64,000 bases of DNA from positions 186,001 through 250,000 of the forward strand of contig MSHJ01000015.1 of assembly GCA_001941065.1 (NCBI GenBank). The letters run 5' to 3'. Source of the DNA: Alistipes sp. Zagget8. GTDB lineage: Bacteria; Bacteroidota; Bacteroidia; Bacteroidales; Rikenellaceae. Below the pieces are notes generated by a model. It was not told the DNA's origin. It saw only the letters and a program-made list of their open reading frames with translations, and did not search any database. How positions within the stretch are numbered: the first letter of the stretch is position 1; each line of letters begins with the position of its first letter. Of the stretch, positions 8,210 to 16,606 are shown one piece after another. The translations under genes were made by a program, and so were the position numbers.

Positions 8210-8396
8210 TCCTTTCCGCCTTGTGTACGGCCTGTCTGCCGCAGTGTTTCACACATTTGCCGCATTCGATGCACTTTTCGGGATCGATCGCCGGCAGGGC
8301 GTTTCCCTTTTGCGAGATCGCACCTGCGGGACAGATCGCAATCATCGGGCAGCGGTGGTTCTGCGGGCATAGCAGGGGGTCGATGGACAGCGCCAT
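8202..8396 (-). CDS. Small ferredoxin-type iron-sulfur protein
   Basis: A 64-residue protein. The C-terminal half has CIECGKCVKHC (residues 42-52), a classical CxxCxxCxxxC motif but with Gly rather than Pro after the last Cys. The N-terminal half has CPQNHRCPMIAICP, so its Cys residues are spaced C-x5-C-x5-CP instead of CxxCxxCxxxCP. It probably binds one or two [4Fe-4S] clusters and shuttles electrons in the cytoplasm. Its ATG overlaps the stop codon of the thioredoxin gene (TAATG) and its end overlaps the MarR start. The tight coupling suggests the electron carrier, the thiol protein and the sensor act in one redox response. Confidence 0.8.
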   Translation of the reverse strand: MALSIDPLLCPQNHRCPMIAICPAGAISQKGNALPAIDPEKCIECGKCVKHCGRQAVHKAERNG

Positions 8397-8845
8397 TACT
8401 TGCCGAGCATTACTTTGTCGATGGCCTCCTTGAGCGACGCCTTGGGCATTGCGCCCTGCGCCATCTGGGGTTTGCCGGTCATCGGTACGAACAGCAGCGT
8501 GGGTATCGAGCGGATGCCGAATGCCGCGGCGAGTTCCTGCTCCTCTTCGGTGTTGATCTTGTAGATGTAGATCTGGTCTCCGTATTCGGCGGCCAGCTCC
8601 TCCAGCACCGGTGCCAGCGCCTTGCAGGGGCCGCACCACGAAGCGTAGAAGTCGATCAGTGCGGGTTTGTCACCGAGGTATTTCCACTCCTCGGGGTTCT
8701 TTTCATAGTCGGCGACCTTCTTCAGAAAGTCGGCTTTGGTCAATGCGATCGTTTTCATATTCTTTGCGTTTTTGTTGTTAGTCTGTGCCTGGCTTCCGGC
8801 GGCGAAGGCCAGCAGCGCGAAAGCGGTTATGAGCAGTTTTTTCAT
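8396..8845 (-). CDS. Exported thioredoxin
   Basis: A 149-residue protein with a signal peptide (MKKLLITAFALLAFAAGSQA) and a single thioredoxin domain. The active site WCGPCK lies in DFYASWCGPCKALAPVL, and the cis-Pro is in SIPTLLFV. A second Met (KNMKTIALT, about residue 30) would give a cytoplasmic form, so dual localisation is possible. Bacteroides thioredoxins of this length with a leader act on periplasmic disulfides. It is the first gene of the operon with the ferredoxin and MarR genes, driven by the promoter at 8882-8913. Confidence 0.88.
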   Translation of the reverse strand: MKKLLITAFALLAFAAGSQAQTNNKNAKNMKTIALTKADFLKKVADYEKNPEEWKYLGDKPALIDFYASWCGPCKALAPVLEELAAEYGDQIYIYKINTEEEQELAAAFGIRSIPTLLFVPMTGKPQMAQGAMPKASLKEAIDKVMLGK

Positions 8846-8881
8846 CTCGGTTTTTTTTATTGTTCTGTATCAATAACGATG

Positions 8882-8913
8882 CAAAGATAGAATTTGTTTT
8901 CCAATAAAACAAA
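8882..8913 (-). promoter_or_regulatory. Promoter of the thioredoxin-ferredoxin-marR operon
   Basis: On the minus strand TTTG (8913-8910) and TATCTTTG (8889-8882) are 20 bases apart, a full match to the Bacteroidetes consensus. Confidence 0.75.
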
Positions 8914-8926
8914 TTTCCAATGGAAA
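8891..8926. promoter_or_regulatory. Two adjacent palindromes, probable MarR operators
   Basis: AATTTGTTTT (8891-8900) and AAAACAAATT (8906-8915) form a perfect 10-bp inverted repeat with the spacer CCAAT. It starts right beside the -7 box and covers the -33 box. A second palindrome, TTTCCAATGGAAA (8914-8926), abuts it. A protein bound here would block RNA polymerase. The operon ends with a MarR gene, the obvious candidate. Confidence 0.6.
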
Positions 8927-8943
8927 ATAATTAAAAGGGCAGG

Positions 8944-8976
8944 AAAAAGCCCGGCACCGCATTCGGGGTGCCGGGC
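8944..8976 (-). terminator. Terminator of the RND efflux operon
   Basis: A 10-bp stem GCCCGGCACC/GGTGCCGGGC (8949-8958 with 8967-8976) is followed on the minus strand by five T. It lies 25 bases after the TolC-like stop codon. Confidence 0.85.
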
Positions 8977-9000
8977 TGTTGCAGGGACGGGTAAAGTACA

Positions 9001-10344
9001 TCAATCTAAGTAGACCATGATGTTGCCGCTGATCTGCTGCAGCGATATTTCGCATAGCTTGGTGTTGTACTGCGCCGTGAGGATGCGCTCCTCGGCATCC
9101 AGCAGGCTCTTCTGCGCCTCGCGCATCTCGATGCCCGGCAGGTCGCCCAGCAGGTAGCGTTCCATGGCGATTTCGTAATTTTCCTTGGCGGCGATCAGGT
9201 TCTCCTCCTCGAGCAGGATCACCTCGAGGTTGTTGCGGTAGGCCTGCCAGAAATTCGACAGGTCTGCTCGCAGCGACTGTTCCAGCTGCTGCTGCGTCAG
9301 CCGGGCGTTGTCGATGCTGATGCGGGCGTTGCGCTGTTCGCGGCGGCGGTTGCCGTCGAAGATCGTGAAACCCACCTGCACCCCGGCGTTCAGCCCCAGC
9401 GTTCCGCGCGAACGGTTCGCCGCGGAGCCGTAACGGTTGTAGCTGTAACCGTATCCCGTCGTGAGGTTCACATAGGGGTAGTTCCGTGCCTGAACGGTCT
9501 TCAGGTCGAGTTCGGCCAGCGTGTTGTCATGCCCGGCCATCAGCAGCGAGGCATTCGCCGAGAGGGTCTTCTCCAGCAGGGTGTCCCATTCGAGGGTGCT
9601 GTTGACGCGGATCAGCGTGTCGCGGATGCAAAGGGTCCCGTTCAGGTCTTCGTTGGCCAGCAGTTCGTTGATGCGGATGCGCGAGGCGGTCACCAGTTCG
9701 TGCTGGGACATGTATTTCGAACTGTCGGCGTTGAAATCCACGCGGGCCTGCAGCAGGTCGAGGCGCGAGAAGTTGCCCACCTGCACCCGCGCTTCGGTGA
9801 TGCGCAGCCGTTCGCGCGAAAGGCCCACGGCATAGCGGAAATTCTGCAGCCGCAGCGTCTGCTGGATATAATTGTAGTATTCGGCCGTGAGGCTGGCCAT
9901 GAAATCCTCGATGGTGATACGGGTCTTCAGGGCTCCCATCTGCTGCATCTCCTTCAGCCGCTTGTAGTTGGTGCGGATGCGGAATCCGTCGAACAGCGTC
10001 CAGTTCACCGCCAGCCCCACGCTGGCCGTCTGATCGTAGACTCCGGATTCGCTCACGGCGGCGCCGTCGCGCGGGGTAGTGGTGCGGTCGTTGTCGAGTG
10101 TCCCCGTGTATCCGGCCGAGAGGTCGATCGTGGGCAGCATTCCGGCATTTCCGGCCGTGGCGTCGTTGTCGCTGATCTGCTCCTCGTTGCGGACGATGCG
10201 CACGTCGTAATTCTGTTCGAGCCCGATCTCCAGGCATTTGCGCAGGGTCAGCGTGGCCGACGCCTCCCGGGCCGACGGCATCTCCTGCGCCCCGGCCGTG
10301 ACGCCTGTTCCCAGCAGCAAAACCGCTAATAGTGCTTTTTTCAT
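9001..10344 (-). CDS. TolC-family outer-membrane efflux protein
   Basis: A 447-residue protein with a signal peptide (MKKALLAVLLLGTGVTAGAQ) and two repeats of the outer-membrane efflux protein type. Repeat one starts LTLRKCLEIGLEQNYDVRI and repeat two near LEKTLSANASLLMA; both have long coiled-coil helices. It forms the outer-membrane channel of the tripartite pump encoded just upstream. Its ATG overlaps the stop of the RND gene (ATGA at 10341-10344), which fixes the start and shows translational coupling. The end is marked by a strong terminator. Substrates cannot be read from the sequence. Confidence 0.92.
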   Translation of the reverse strand: MKKALLAVLLLGTGVTAGAQEMPSAREASATLTLRKCLEIGLEQNYDVRIVRNEEQISDNDATAGNAGMLPTIDLSAGYTGTLDNDRTTTPRDGAAVSESGVYDQTASVGLAVNWTLFDGFRIRTNYKRLKEMQQMGALKTRITIEDFMASLTAEYYNYIQQTLRLQNFRYAVGLSRERLRITEARVQVGNFSRLDLLQARVDFNADSSKYMSQHELVTASRIRINELLANEDLNGTLCIRDTLIRVNSTLEWDTLLEKTLSANASLLMAGHDNTLAELDLKTVQARNYPYVNLTTGYGYSYNRYGSAANRSRGTLGLNAGVQVGFTIFDGNRRREQRNARISIDNARLTQQQLEQSLRADLSNFWQAYRNNLEVILLEEENLIAAKENYEIAMERYLLGDLPGIEMREAQKSLLDAEERILTAQYNTKLCEISLQQISGNIMVYLD

Positions 10345-13300
10345 GCGTCGTTGTTTTTCGATTTCTTGATTCGGTCCGTCGAAACATAGCTGTAAATCGC
10401 CGGAACGATGTAGAGAGTCAGCAGCGTCGAGACCACCATGCCGCCCACGACGGCCACGCCCATGGCGATACGTCCGTTGGCGCCCTCGCCCGTGGCGACG
10501 GTCAGCGGCAGCAGGCCCAGAATGGTCGAGGCCGAGGTCATCAGAATCGGGCGCAGGCGCTGCAGCGCCGCCTCCTCGATGGCGTGCATCTTGTCGAGCC
10601 CCGCCTCCTGCTTCTGGTTGGCGAACTCGACGATCAGAATGCCGTTTTTGGCCACCAGTCCGATGAGCATGATGATGCCTATCTGGCTGAATATGTTCAT
10701 TGTCTGCTCCGTGCCCCACATGAACACCAGCGCTCCGGCGATGGCCAGCGGCACGGTGAGCATGATGACCAGCGGGTCCTTGAAACTCTCGAACTGCGCC
10801 GCCAGGATCAGGTAGATCAGCAGGATGGCCAGCACGAAGGCGAACATCAGGCTCGATGAACTTTCGCGGAACTCCTTCGAATCGCCGGCCAGCGCCGTGC
10901 GGAAGTCGTCGCCGAGAATCTCGTCGGCGATGCGGTCCATCTCGCCGAGGCCCTGCCCGATGGTCTTGCCCTGAGCCAGTCCGGCCGACACGGTGGCCGA
11001 GATGAAGCGGTTGTAGTGGTACAACTGCGGCGGCGCGACGTTCTCCTGAAGCGTGATGAGGTTGTCCAGCTGAATCATCTCGCCCTTGTCGCTGCGCACG
11101 TAGATCGAACGCAGGTCGGCGGGCTTGTTGCGCTGCTGGCGGTTGATCTCGGCCAGAATCTCGTACTGCTTGCCGTTCATGTAGAAATAGCCCAGCCGCT
11201 GGCCGCTGAGTCCGTACTGAAGCGTCTGGGCGATGTTGCGCGTCGCGACGCCCAGCAGGTTGGCCTTGTCGCGGTTGACTTCGATGCGCACCTCGGGCTT
11301 GCTGAATTTCAGGTCCACGTCGGCCATCTGGAACACGGGGCTTTCATAGACCCGGGTCATGAATTCGGGCAGCACCTCTTGCAGCCGTTCGAGGCTGGTG
11401 GCCTGCAGGACATACTGCACGGGCATGCGTCCGCGGCGTCCGCCGAAGGTGCTCTGCTGCTGCACGAAGGCGCGGGCCTTGGTTTTGGAGCGCACGGCGG
11501 CCGAGATTTGTTCGGCGACCTCCATCTGCGAACGCTTGCGGTCCGCGATGTTCGTCAGGGCGATGCGGACGTTGCCCGAACCGCTCGACACGCGGGCCGT
11601 CACGGATTCTGCCTCGGGCACGAGCGAATCGACCAGCCGGTTGATGTCCTCGGTGTAGTCGCGGATGTATTCATAGGTGGCTCCCTCCGAGCCGCGGGTG
11701 GTGATCGAGATTTGCGAACGGTCCTCCAGCGGGGCCATTTCGGCGGGGATCGAGCTCCACAGCCAGCCGATCAGCGCCACGGTCAGCGCCACGATAGGCA
11801 GGGCTATCCAGCGGCGGCGCAGGAACGAGGCCAGCGTGCGGCTGTAAAAATTGTTCAGCCAGACGAAGAAGGGTTCGGTCTTGCTGTAAAACCAGCTTTT
11901 TTTCTCCTGGCGCACCAGCAGTTTGGTCGCCAGCATCGGGGTGATGGTGAGCGCCGCGAAGGTCGAGATGACCACGGCGCCCGAAATCACCAGGCTGAAC
12001 TCGCGGAACAGACGCCCGGTCATGCCCTCCATGAAGACAATCGGGAAGAAGACGGCTATCAGCGTGATCGAGGTCGAGATCACGGCGAAGAAAATCTCCT
12101 TGGCGCCCTCGATACCGGCGTCGCGGGGCGTCATGCCGCGTTCGATGCGGATGTAGATGTTTTCGGTCATCACGATGGCGTCGTCGACCACGAGTCCCAC
12201 CGAGAGCACCACGGCCAGCATCGACAGCACGTTGATCGAGAATCCCGCGACATACATGATGAAGAACGTACCGATCAGCGACACGGGAATGACGATGCAG
12301 GGAATCAGCGTCACGCGCCAGTTGCGCAGGAAGAGGAAGATGATGATGATCACCAGCACGAAGGCTTCGTAAACGGTGGTCTTCACCTCGTCGATCGAGG
12401 CGCGGATGAAGCGCGTGTTGTCGAATCCGTAGGAGGTCACCACGTCGTCCGGAAGGTCCTTCTTCATGGTCTCCATGCGCTTGTAGACGGCGTCGGCGAT
12501 CTCGATGTGGTTGGCGCCCGGCTGGGGAATCACCACCACGCCGACCATCGGAATGCCGTTCATCTTCATGTAGCTGCGTGTGTCCTGCGGACCCAGCTCG
12601 GCCCGCCCCACGTCGCTCAGGCGGATGATGCGGTCGGCGTCCTCGCGCACCACCAGGTCGTTGAACTCCTGCGTGGTGTGCATCAGTCCCATCGTGCGGA
12701 TGGTCAGCTCGGTGGTGTTGCCCTCGATGCTGCCCGAGGGCAGTTCGACGTTCTCGCGGTCGAGGGCGTTCTTGATGTCCGTGGGGGTGACGCCGTAGCC
12801 GGCCATCTTGGCCGGGTCGAGCCACAGGCGCATCGAGTAGCGTTTTTCACCCCATATCTGCACGCCGCTCACGTCGCTGATGGTCTGCAGCTGCTCTTTG
12901 ACCGTGAGGTCGGCGATTTCGCTCAGCTCCAGCAGCGACCGCTTGTCGCTCTGGATCGTCACCATCAGGATGGGCGAAGCGTCGGCATCGGCCTTCGTCA
13001 CGGTCGGGGGATCGCAGTCGCGGGGCAGGTAGCGCTGGGCACGCGACACCTTGTCGCGCACGTCGTTGGCGGCGGTTTCGAGGTCCACCGAGAGTTCGAA
13101 CTCCACGGTGATGCGGCTCTGGCCCTGACTGCTGACGCTCGACAGCGACCGGATGCCCGGGATGCCGTTGATGTTCTGCTCGAGGGGTTCGGTGATCTGG
13201 TTCTCGATTACGTCGGCATTGGCGCCCGGGTAGGAGCACGAGACGGAGATGATCGGGTTGTCGACGCTGGGGTACTCCCTCACACCGAGGTAGCTGTATC

Positions 13301-13382
13301 CGATGAAGCCGAATAGCAGGATGATGATCGTCAGCACCGAGGCCAGGACGGGCCGCCGGATGCTCAGTTCGGAGATATTCAT
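10341..13382 (-). CDS. RND efflux transporter, HAE1 (AcrB-like) family
   Basis: A 1013-residue inner-membrane pump starting MNISELSIRRPVLASVLTII. TM1 is followed by the first porter domain. The TM4 segment LSVGLVVDDAIVMTENIY holds the twin Asp of the proton relay used by hydrophobic/amphiphilic efflux pumps. The second half repeats the layout and ends with a basic cytoplasmic tail (DRIKKSKNNDA). The family is HAE1 rather than the heavy-metal CzcA group, since the DD pair and the N-terminal sequence match AcrB/MexB-like proteins. It exports drugs, dyes or bile-like compounds using the proton gradient. It is the middle gene of adaptor-pump-channel, 12 bases after the adaptor gene. Confidence 0.93.
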   Translation of the reverse strand: MNISELSIRRPVLASVLTIIILLFGFIGYSYLGVREYPSVDNPIISVSCSYPGANADVIENQITEPLEQNINGIPGIRSLSSVSSQGQSRITVEFELSVDLETAANDVRDKVSRAQRYLPRDCDPPTVTKADADASPILMVTIQSDKRSLLELSEIADLTVKEQLQTISDVSGVQIWGEKRYSMRLWLDPAKMAGYGVTPTDIKNALDRENVELPSGSIEGNTTELTIRTMGLMHTTQEFNDLVVREDADRIIRLSDVGRAELGPQDTRSYMKMNGIPMVGVVVIPQPGANHIEIADAVYKRMETMKKDLPDDVVTSYGFDNTRFIRASIDEVKTTVYEAFVLVIIIIFLFLRNWRVTLIPCIVIPVSLIGTFFIMYVAGFSINVLSMLAVVLSVGLVVDDAIVMTENIYIRIERGMTPRDAGIEGAKEIFFAVISTSITLIAVFFPIVFMEGMTGRLFREFSLVISGAVVISTFAALTITPMLATKLLVRQEKKSWFYSKTEPFFVWLNNFYSRTLASFLRRRWIALPIVALTVALIGWLWSSIPAEMAPLEDRSQISITTRGSEGATYEYIRDYTEDINRLVDSLVPEAESVTARVSSGSGNVRIALTNIADRKRSQMEVAEQISAAVRSKTKARAFVQQQSTFGGRRGRMPVQYVLQATSLERLQEVLPEFMTRVYESPVFQMADVDLKFSKPEVRIEVNRDKANLLGVATRNIAQTLQYGLSGQRLGYFYMNGKQYEILAEINRQQRNKPADLRSIYVRSDKGEMIQLDNLITLQENVAPPQLYHYNRFISATVSAGLAQGKTIGQGLGEMDRIADEILGDDFRTALAGDSKEFRESSSSLMFAFVLAILLIYLILAAQFESFKDPLVIMLTVPLAIAGALVFMWGTEQTMNIFSQIGIIMLIGLVAKNGILIVEFANQKQEAGLDKMHAIEEAALQRLRPILMTSASTILGLLPLTVATGEGANGRIAMGVAVVGGMVVSTLLTLYIVPAIYSYVSTDRIKKSKNNDA

Positions 13383-13394
13383 GCGGCGGCGGAT

Positions 13395-14474
13395 TTATTC
13401 GACGGTGTCGAGTTTGACGGGAAGGCCCTCGCGCAGCTGGAGGGTTCCGGAGGTGATGAGCGTATCGCCGACGTTGAGTCCCCTGAGTATCTGTATCTCG
13501 GCGTCGGTCCGCAGGCCTGTCATCACCTCCACGGCATGCGCCCGGCCCCCTCGGAAGAGGTAGACCTTGTCCACGCCCATCTCGGGAACGATGGCCTCGG
13601 TCGTCACGGCGATGGCGTCGGGAATGTCGTGCAGGCGGATCTGCACCGTGACGAAGCGCCCCGGCAGCAGCCGTCCCTGCGCGTTGGAGTAGTGCGCACG
13701 CACGGCGAACGTGTGCGTCGCCAGGTCGATCTTCGATTCGGTGGCGTAAACCGATCCCTGGAAGGTCGCCTGCTGTCCGTCGACCGTGAACGAGAGTTTC
13801 GTGCCGGGTTTGATCTGGTTGGCGTAGCGTTCCGGGACGAAGAGGTCGATCTTCAGCGGCTGTATCTTGGCCAGTTTGGCCACCACGACGCTCGGTGAGG
13901 CATAGGCGCCCTCGCTGACGTTCCGCAGGCCGATCACGCCGTCGAACGGGGCACGCAACTCCGTGAGCGCGATGTTCGATTTCACGATGTCGATGTCGGC
14001 GTTGAGCGTCGCCAGCTCCGTGCGGGCCTGTTCGTAAGCCTCCTGGCTGACGGCGTCCTTTTCCAGCAGGGCGCTCTGACGGTACACGCGGTCCTCGGCC
14101 AGCTTGAGCTGCGCCTCGTAACGGCGTAACTGCGCCAGCAGCGGCTGATCGTTCACCTTGGCCAGCAGGTCGCCCTTCTTGACGGCGGTACCCTCTTTGA
14201 AATTGATTGCCACGATTTTGCCCGAGGTCTCGAACGAGAGGTCCACCTCTTCGTCGGGCAGCAGGTTGCCCACGGTGGTGATTCCGTCGGTCAGCTGCTG
14301 GGGACGTATGACGAGTCCGTTGACGTTCAGTATGCTCGTTCTGCGCGGAATTACCGCCGCATCCGCATCGGATTCGGCGGTTCCTTTGCCGTTCATGAGG
14401 TTATAGAGGCCCAGTGCCAGGCAGAATACCACGAGAATAACGGCCGTGATAATCCATTTTTTCTTTTTATTCAT
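13395..14474 (-). CDS. RND efflux periplasmic adaptor (membrane fusion protein)
   Basis: A 359-residue protein with an uncleaved-looking N-terminal membrane segment (KKWIITAVILVVFCLALGLYN). Its lipoyl halves are VDLSFETSGKIVAINFKEGTAVKKGD and LRAPFDGVIGLRNVSEGAYAS, with a helical hairpin between (RRYEAQLKLAEDRVYR), then a beta-barrel domain and a membrane-proximal domain. It bridges the HAE1 pump and TolC-like channel. It is the first gene of the operon; a TATCTTTG -7 box is 35 bases upstream of the start, although no good -33 box is seen. Confidence 0.92.
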   Translation of the reverse strand: MNKKKKWIITAVILVVFCLALGLYNLMNGKGTAESDADAAVIPRRTSILNVNGLVIRPQQLTDGITTVGNLLPDEEVDLSFETSGKIVAINFKEGTAVKKGDLLAKVNDQPLLAQLRRYEAQLKLAEDRVYRQSALLEKDAVSQEAYEQARTELATLNADIDIVKSNIALTELRAPFDGVIGLRNVSEGAYASPSVVVAKLAKIQPLKIDLFVPERYANQIKPGTKLSFTVDGQQATFQGSVYATESKIDLATHTFAVRAHYSNAQGRLLPGRFVTVQIRLHDIPDAIAVTTEAIVPEMGVDKVYLFRGGRAHAVEVMTGLRTDAEIQILRGLNVGDTLITSGTLQLREGLPVKLDTVE

Positions 14475-14508
14475 AGCTGCGAGTACGGTTTGCGTTGAGG
14501 GTCGTATG

Positions 14509-14516
14509 CAAAGATA
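14509..14516 (-). promoter_or_regulatory. Candidate -7 box of the efflux operon
   Basis: TATCTTTG on the minus strand fits TAnnTTTG and lies 35 bases before the adaptor start. No TTTG is found 19-21 bases upstream, so the call rests on one box. An 8-bp hairpin (14588-14606) further upstream has no T run. Confidence 0.4.
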
Positions 14517-14698
14517 CGATAAAATGCGGTTTTGTCAGCGGCCTGTGCCGGCAAAACGACCTTTCGGGACCCGAAATTACGGCTTCCGGCACGGATTGTC
14601 CGTGCCCCGGTCGGTGAAACGGAAAAAATCGGGGGTGAAATGCTTCTGGCCGGAATCCATCGGGTTCCGGAGTGCAATAAGTCTGAAAATGTAGAGGC

Positions 14699-15046
14699 TT
14701 ATCGGGGTCTCAACACACAAATAGCCGCAACGAAAGTCAATATCACATAAATAGCCACGATCATATTGCCCTTTTTATAAGATTGCTCCGATTCCTGATC
14801 ATATCTGGCTAAGATTTTATCCTCTTTAATCCAAAAGTAAATGACACAAAACAAGATTATAATAGTCATTGCAACAGCGAGGATAGACTTTGGCAATTCA
14901 TCTGATATCAAGTAATATATTGTAGAAAAATTTATCAATAAAAGGGCCATTGTAGCTCCGGTCTGCGACAATGGATTGCCGCCGCCGCTAATATAGGATA
15001 AACCTTTATATACTTTGTAATATAAATAATCAAGAGGATTGATCAT
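14699..15046 (-). CDS. Hypothetical small membrane protein with three TM helices
   Basis: A 115-residue protein of unknown function. Helices lie at about 29-47 (ATMALLLINFSTIYYLI), 52-72 (KSILAVAMTIIILFCVIYFWI) and 93-110 (NMIVAIYVILTFVAAICVL), with a charged loop between the last two (KEDKILARYDQESEQSYKK). The gene is clearly more AT-rich than its neighbours, which suggests recent acquisition. It lies between the efflux operon and the tRNA-Arg gene, where mobile elements often insert. No family was recognised with certainty. Confidence 0.6.
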   Translation of the reverse strand: MINPLDYLYYKVYKGLSYISGGGNPLSQTGATMALLLINFSTIYYLISDELPKSILAVAMTIIILFCVIYFWIKEDKILARYDQESEQSYKKGNMIVAIYVILTFVAAICVLRPR

Positions 15047-15289
15047 GTTAATTAGTGTGGTTGGATCGGGATTTCTACTCTGTTGCTGTGGTTTTGTGTT
15101 TTTTCAGACGGTCGGCGACTCGTTTTGTAACAACGGATTTTATGCTGTCTACAAGATACAAAATAAGTTGTGAAAGAGGTGCTGTTTTCCCGTTTTTTCG
15201 ATCTGGATTGTTCGGACCGTGATTTCGGTTTACACATTGGTTGACACAAACTGCAAAAAACAATGGAAAACAAGCTCAAAACAAGACAC
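15047..15289. other. AT-rich stretch next to tRNA-Arg without a confident gene
   Basis: On the minus strand an open frame (15263-15075) ends in a plausible peptide (LSQLILYLVDSIKSVVTKRV), but it has no good start and no family match. It may be the relic of an inserted element. No att-like duplication of the tRNA 3' end was seen. Confidence 0.3.
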
Positions 15290-15320
15290 GAAAAAACCAC
15301 CTACATCGCTGTAAGTGGTT
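15290..15320 (-). terminator. Terminator of the tRNA-Arg gene
   Basis: AACCAC (15295-15300) pairs with GTGGTT (15315-15320), extended inward by TACA/TGTA with one mismatch. Reading the minus strand, a run of six or seven T follows the stem. Confidence 0.75.
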
Positions 15321-15331
15321 GATTTTGAGAG

Positions 15332-15405
15332 TGACACCGACAGGACTCAAACCTGTAACCTTCTGATCCGTAGTCAGATGCTCTATTCAATTAAGCTACG
15401 GTGCC
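15332..15405 (-). tRNA. tRNA-Arg (anticodon ACG)
   Basis: A 74-base cloverleaf on the minus strand. The acceptor pair is GGCACCG/CGGTGTC with one G-T pair, the D arm GCTT/GAGC, the anticodon stem TCTGA/TCAGA with loop CTACGGA (anticodon ACG), the variable loop AGGTT, the T stem ACAGG/CCTGT and discriminator A. CCA is not encoded. The A34 would be edited to inosine. Confidence 0.95.
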
Positions 15406-15417
15406 GAATTGCAGGTG

Positions 15418-15449
15418 CAAATGTAGGGCAAAAATCCGAAATGCGCAAA
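15418..15449 (-). promoter_or_regulatory. Promoter of tRNA-Arg
   Basis: TTTG (15449-15446) and TACATTTG (15425-15418) on the minus strand are 20 bases apart, and the -7 box ends 13 bases before the tRNA. Confidence 0.75.
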
Positions 15450-15536
15450 TAATTCGGCGGAAATTTTGCCGAAAAAGAGATTCCGGCCGGGTTGTTGACT
15501 CCATCGGCCGGATTATCAGTATCTTATAAATATTCT

Positions 15537-16598
15537 TTATTTTATCAGTTTCTCCAATCGTTCCTGCAGCTGCCTGCCGGGCACGTTTTTCGCCGCAATC
15601 GTGCCGTCGGGTGCAATCAGAAAATTGGAAGGGATGAAGCGGATGCCGTACATCGCCGCGGCGGGACTCTCCTTGCCGCCGCCTTCGGAAATCACGTTCG
15701 TCCACGCCAGTCCGTTCTCCGCGACGAACTGCCGCCAGCGCTCCGTGTCGCTGTCGATCGACACGGCGTAAATCTCGAATCCGCGTCCTTTGAGGGCCTC
15801 GTAAGCCTCTTTCAGATGCGGAATTTCCCGGCAGCAGGGACCGCACCACGTGGCCCAGAAATCCAGCAGCACCCAGCGTCCGCTTCCCACGAGTGAAGAA
15901 AGGGCGACGGTCTCGCCCGCCGTGTTTTTCAGCGTGAGGTTCATATAGGGCTGCCCCACGGCCGACCGTTCGACCGCCTCGATCTGCCGCCGAACGCTCT
16001 CCAATACGGGATGATGCTGCAATTCGGCCGGGAACTGCGCCAGCCGTTCGCGGGCGCGGACCGGGTCCGCGTCGGTGCGCCGGGCGTAGAGAAACGCTCC
16101 CAGCAGGTTGTCGCGGTTGGCCTCCAGCACATCGCCCGGAATCTGGCGGTAGATGCGTCCCAGCGAGTCGAGCTGCTGTTTGCGCTCGGGCGTGTCAGGC
16201 TCGTTCTCCAGCGCCTGCAGGACGTTGCCCAATGCCACTTGTGCGGCGTTCATGGCGTTGAACGCTTCGTTCATCGGCGTGCCCGTGAACTGGTAGCCGC
16301 GCACATCGTCGGTTGCCTCGAGCCGGATGTCGCCGGCTTCGAGCAGGATCGGGGCCCCGACGCGGCTGTTGCCGCGAATCAGGTCGGCGATCATCGGTCC
16401 GGCCGCATATCCGCGAATCCGGAACGAACCGTCGGGACGGACCACCGTGACGGCCAGCAGCGAATCGTCCTGATAGGGCGAGCGCAGGCGGAGCGTGTCT
16501 CCGGGGGTGAAGTCCGTCTTGCCCGAAAGGGTGTAGTTGGGACCGCCGCAGCTGCACAGCAGGGCGGCGAGGAGGAAGAGCGCGGAAATTTGTTTCAT
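15537..16598 (-). CDS. TlpA-like thioredoxin-fold lipoprotein (thiol:disulfide interchange)
   Basis: A 353-residue lipoprotein (lipobox ALLCSC). Residues 22-130 look like the DUF4369 domain (YTLSGKTDFTPGDTLRL...), followed by a helical linker and a TlpA/AhpC-TSA domain. The active site reads WCGPCC, with an extra Cys right after the CGPC pair, in LLDFWATWCGPCCREIPHLK; the cis-Pro is in FIPSNFLI. It would reduce or shuffle disulfides in periplasmic proteins, anchored to a membrane. The frame is open farther upstream to 16760, but the lipoprotein signal sets the start at 16598, 8 bases after the ruvC stop. It is a paralogue of the protein at 17303-18361, the two flanking ruvC. Confidence 0.88.
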   Translation of the reverse strand: MKQISALFLLAALLCSCGGPNYTLSGKTDFTPGDTLRLRSPYQDDSLLAVTVVRPDGSFRIRGYAAGPMIADLIRGNSRVGAPILLEAGDIRLEATDDVRGYQFTGTPMNEAFNAMNAAQVALGNVLQALENEPDTPERKQQLDSLGRIYRQIPGDVLEANRDNLLGAFLYARRTDADPVRARERLAQFPAELQHHPVLESVRRQIEAVERSAVGQPYMNLTLKNTAGETVALSSLVGSGRWVLLDFWATWCGPCCREIPHLKEAYEALKGRGFEIYAVSIDSDTERWRQFVAENGLAWTNVISEGGGKESPAAAMYGIRFIPSNFLIAPDGTIAAKNVPGRQLQERLEKLIK

Positions 16599-16606
16599 AG
16601 TTGGTT

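Noticed and set aside
11016..13316. A plus-strand open frame of 766 codons
   Set aside because: It is antisense to the RND pump gene, has no family features, and contains only low-complexity His/Asp/Gln-rich text.
15052..15300. Small minus-strand open frames upstream of the tRNA
   Set aside because: They have no plausible start context or family match. The peptide ending KRVADRLKKHKTTATE is noted as a possible relic only.
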